DNA of 13,799 nt. Origin: an uncultured Fidelibacterota bacterium (GTDB lineage: Bacteria; Marinisomatota; Marinisomatia; Marinisomatales; UBA1611). The DNA lies in NCBI GenBank assembly GCA_913043185.1, contig CAJWMI010000048.1:1-13799 (forward strand), in the 5' to 3' direction. Position numbers and translations under genes: made by a program. This document shows positions 13,278 through 13,799 of this stretch, piece after piece. The notes beneath the pieces were generated by a model. That model ran no database searches. It was not told the origin of the DNA and was given only the letters and a program-made list of their open reading frames with translations. How positions within the stretch are numbered: the first letter of the stretch is position 1; each line of letters starts with the position of its first letter.

Positions 13278-13799
13278 CTATTTTGTTAATGTACCTACAA
13301 TATGCTGTACTATTCGATAGGGATCTGCGTTCGATGCAGGTCGTCTATCTTCTAAATATCCATTCCAATTATTTTCTACAGTATAGATAGGTATTCTAAT
13401 GCTTGCACCACGATCACTAACACCATAAGAAAACTGGTCAATGCTTTGCGTTTCATGAAGTCCGGTAAGTCTCATCTCATTATCTGAGCCATAGGCATTG
13501 ATACCATCTTTATGAACCTCACCAAGTTTATCGCATAAAGAATGGTATAATTTTTCTGATCCATTATTTCTCATTTCATCATTAGAAAAATTTGTATGCA
13601 TACCAGAACCATTCCAATCGCCTGTTTTAGGCTTAGGGTGAATATTAACCCCAACTCCATAATCCTCAGCTATCTTGTATAATAAATATCTGCTTACCCA
13701 TAAATCATCTGCAGCTTTTATCCCCTTTCCAAAGCATTGATATTCCCATTGGCCTAGAGCAACCTCAGCATTGGTTCCAGTGATTTCTATTCCAGCAGC
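13278..13799 (-). CDS. Glutamine synthetase type II (eukaryote-like), 5' end outside window
   Basis: Makes glutamine from glutamate, ammonia and ATP in the cytoplasm. The frame is open to the right edge of the window, so only the last 173 residues are seen. The sequence starts AAGIEITGTNAEVALGQWEY and continues with ADDLWVSRYLL, NIHPKPKTGDWNGSGMHTN, EMRLTGLHETQSIDQFSYG, RGASIRIP and GYLEDRRPASNADPY, ending at TAG (13280-13278). These motifs mark the short type II (GlnII, beta-grasp) class, not the 450-residue GlnA type I or the large type III. The HPKP-GDWNG segment and the EDRRPASN block carry glutamate- and ATP-site residues. A strong terminator follows. The gene appears functionally separate from the run downstream. 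Confidence 0.95.
   Translation of the reverse strand, partial: AAGIEITGTNAEVALGQWEYQCFGKGIKAADDLWVSRYLLYKIAEDYGVGVNIHPKPKTGDWNGSGMHTNFSNDEMRNNGSEKLYHSLCDKLGEVHKDGINAYGSDNEMRLTGLHETQSIDQFSYGVSDRGASIRIPIYTVENNWNGYLEDRRPASNADPYRIVQHIVGTLTK

Noticed and set aside
13566..13575. GTATGCATAC palindrome in the glutamine synthetase gene
   Set aside because: It is a 10-bp coding palindrome around the conserved Met-His codons with no repeat elsewhere.
1..13799. CRISPR array, tRNA/rRNA, transposon, prophage or toxin-antitoxin system
   Set aside because: I looked for regular repeats, RNA gene cores, transposase or integrase motifs and paired small genes, and saw none.

Overview
The window is an AT-rich stretch of a chromosome from a Gram-negative (diderm) bacterium. 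It carries BamA, a Skp/OmpH chaperone, LpxD, UppS and a lipoprotein, so the cell makes an outer membrane with lipid A. Low G+C, frequent starts without a Shine-Dalgarno sequence, a thermophile-type ferredoxin, a eukaryote-like (type II) glutamine synthetase and a heme/copper lipoprotein fit a marine bacterium of the Fibrobacteres-Chlorobi-Bacteroidetes group. Candidatus Marinimicrobia (SAR406) is my best guess, but it is inferred from gene content and not proven. No tRNA, rRNA, CRISPR array, insertion sequence or phage gene is visible. No gap between genes exceeds about 130 bases.

Layout. All genes but one lie on the minus strand, so transcription runs from high to low coordinates. (1) 13278-13799: the 3' part of a type II glutamine synthetase gene, closed by a strong terminator at 13243-13266. 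(2) 13181 down to 7503: a tight seven-gene run. It encodes a cytochrome c/copper-monooxygenase lipoprotein, a family I.5-like secreted lipase, a MarR-family regulator, MutY, a PlsC-type acyltransferase, a four-helix CopD/HemJ-like membrane protein and a thioredoxin-fold protein. Spacings range from -22 to +37 bases, and three near-identical TTTGTA/TACAA palindromes sit at the starts of marR, mutY and the thioredoxin-like gene. (3) 7167-7502: the only plus-strand gene, a dicluster ferredoxin that ends exactly where the thioredoxin-like gene ends. (4) 7040-6753: a second, different ferredoxin, divergent from the first and closed by a terminator at 6694-6721. (5) 6690-4477: an Mrp/ApbC-type ATPase with no cysteine, an unknown polytopic membrane protein and a small zinc-ribbon membrane protein, all with overlapping ends. 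(6) 4403 to the left edge: the envelope cluster uppS-bamA-skp-lpxD.

How the genes fit together. Region 6 is a classic envelope module. UppS makes the undecaprenyl carrier, BamA inserts outer-membrane proteins delivered by the Skp-like chaperone, and LpxD acylates the lipid A precursor. Regions 3-5 group iron-sulfur proteins with an Mrp ATPase. Region 2 mixes DNA repair of oxidised guanine mispairs (MutY), phospholipid acylation, a thioredoxin-like protein and extracytoplasmic hydrolase and redox enzymes, with one local MarR regulator. The repeated palindromes suggest that this regulator controls its own operon at several points; that is inference. The items most worth a second look are the MarR-box triplet, the heme-c/PHM fusion with all six copper ligands, and the cysteine-free Mrp.
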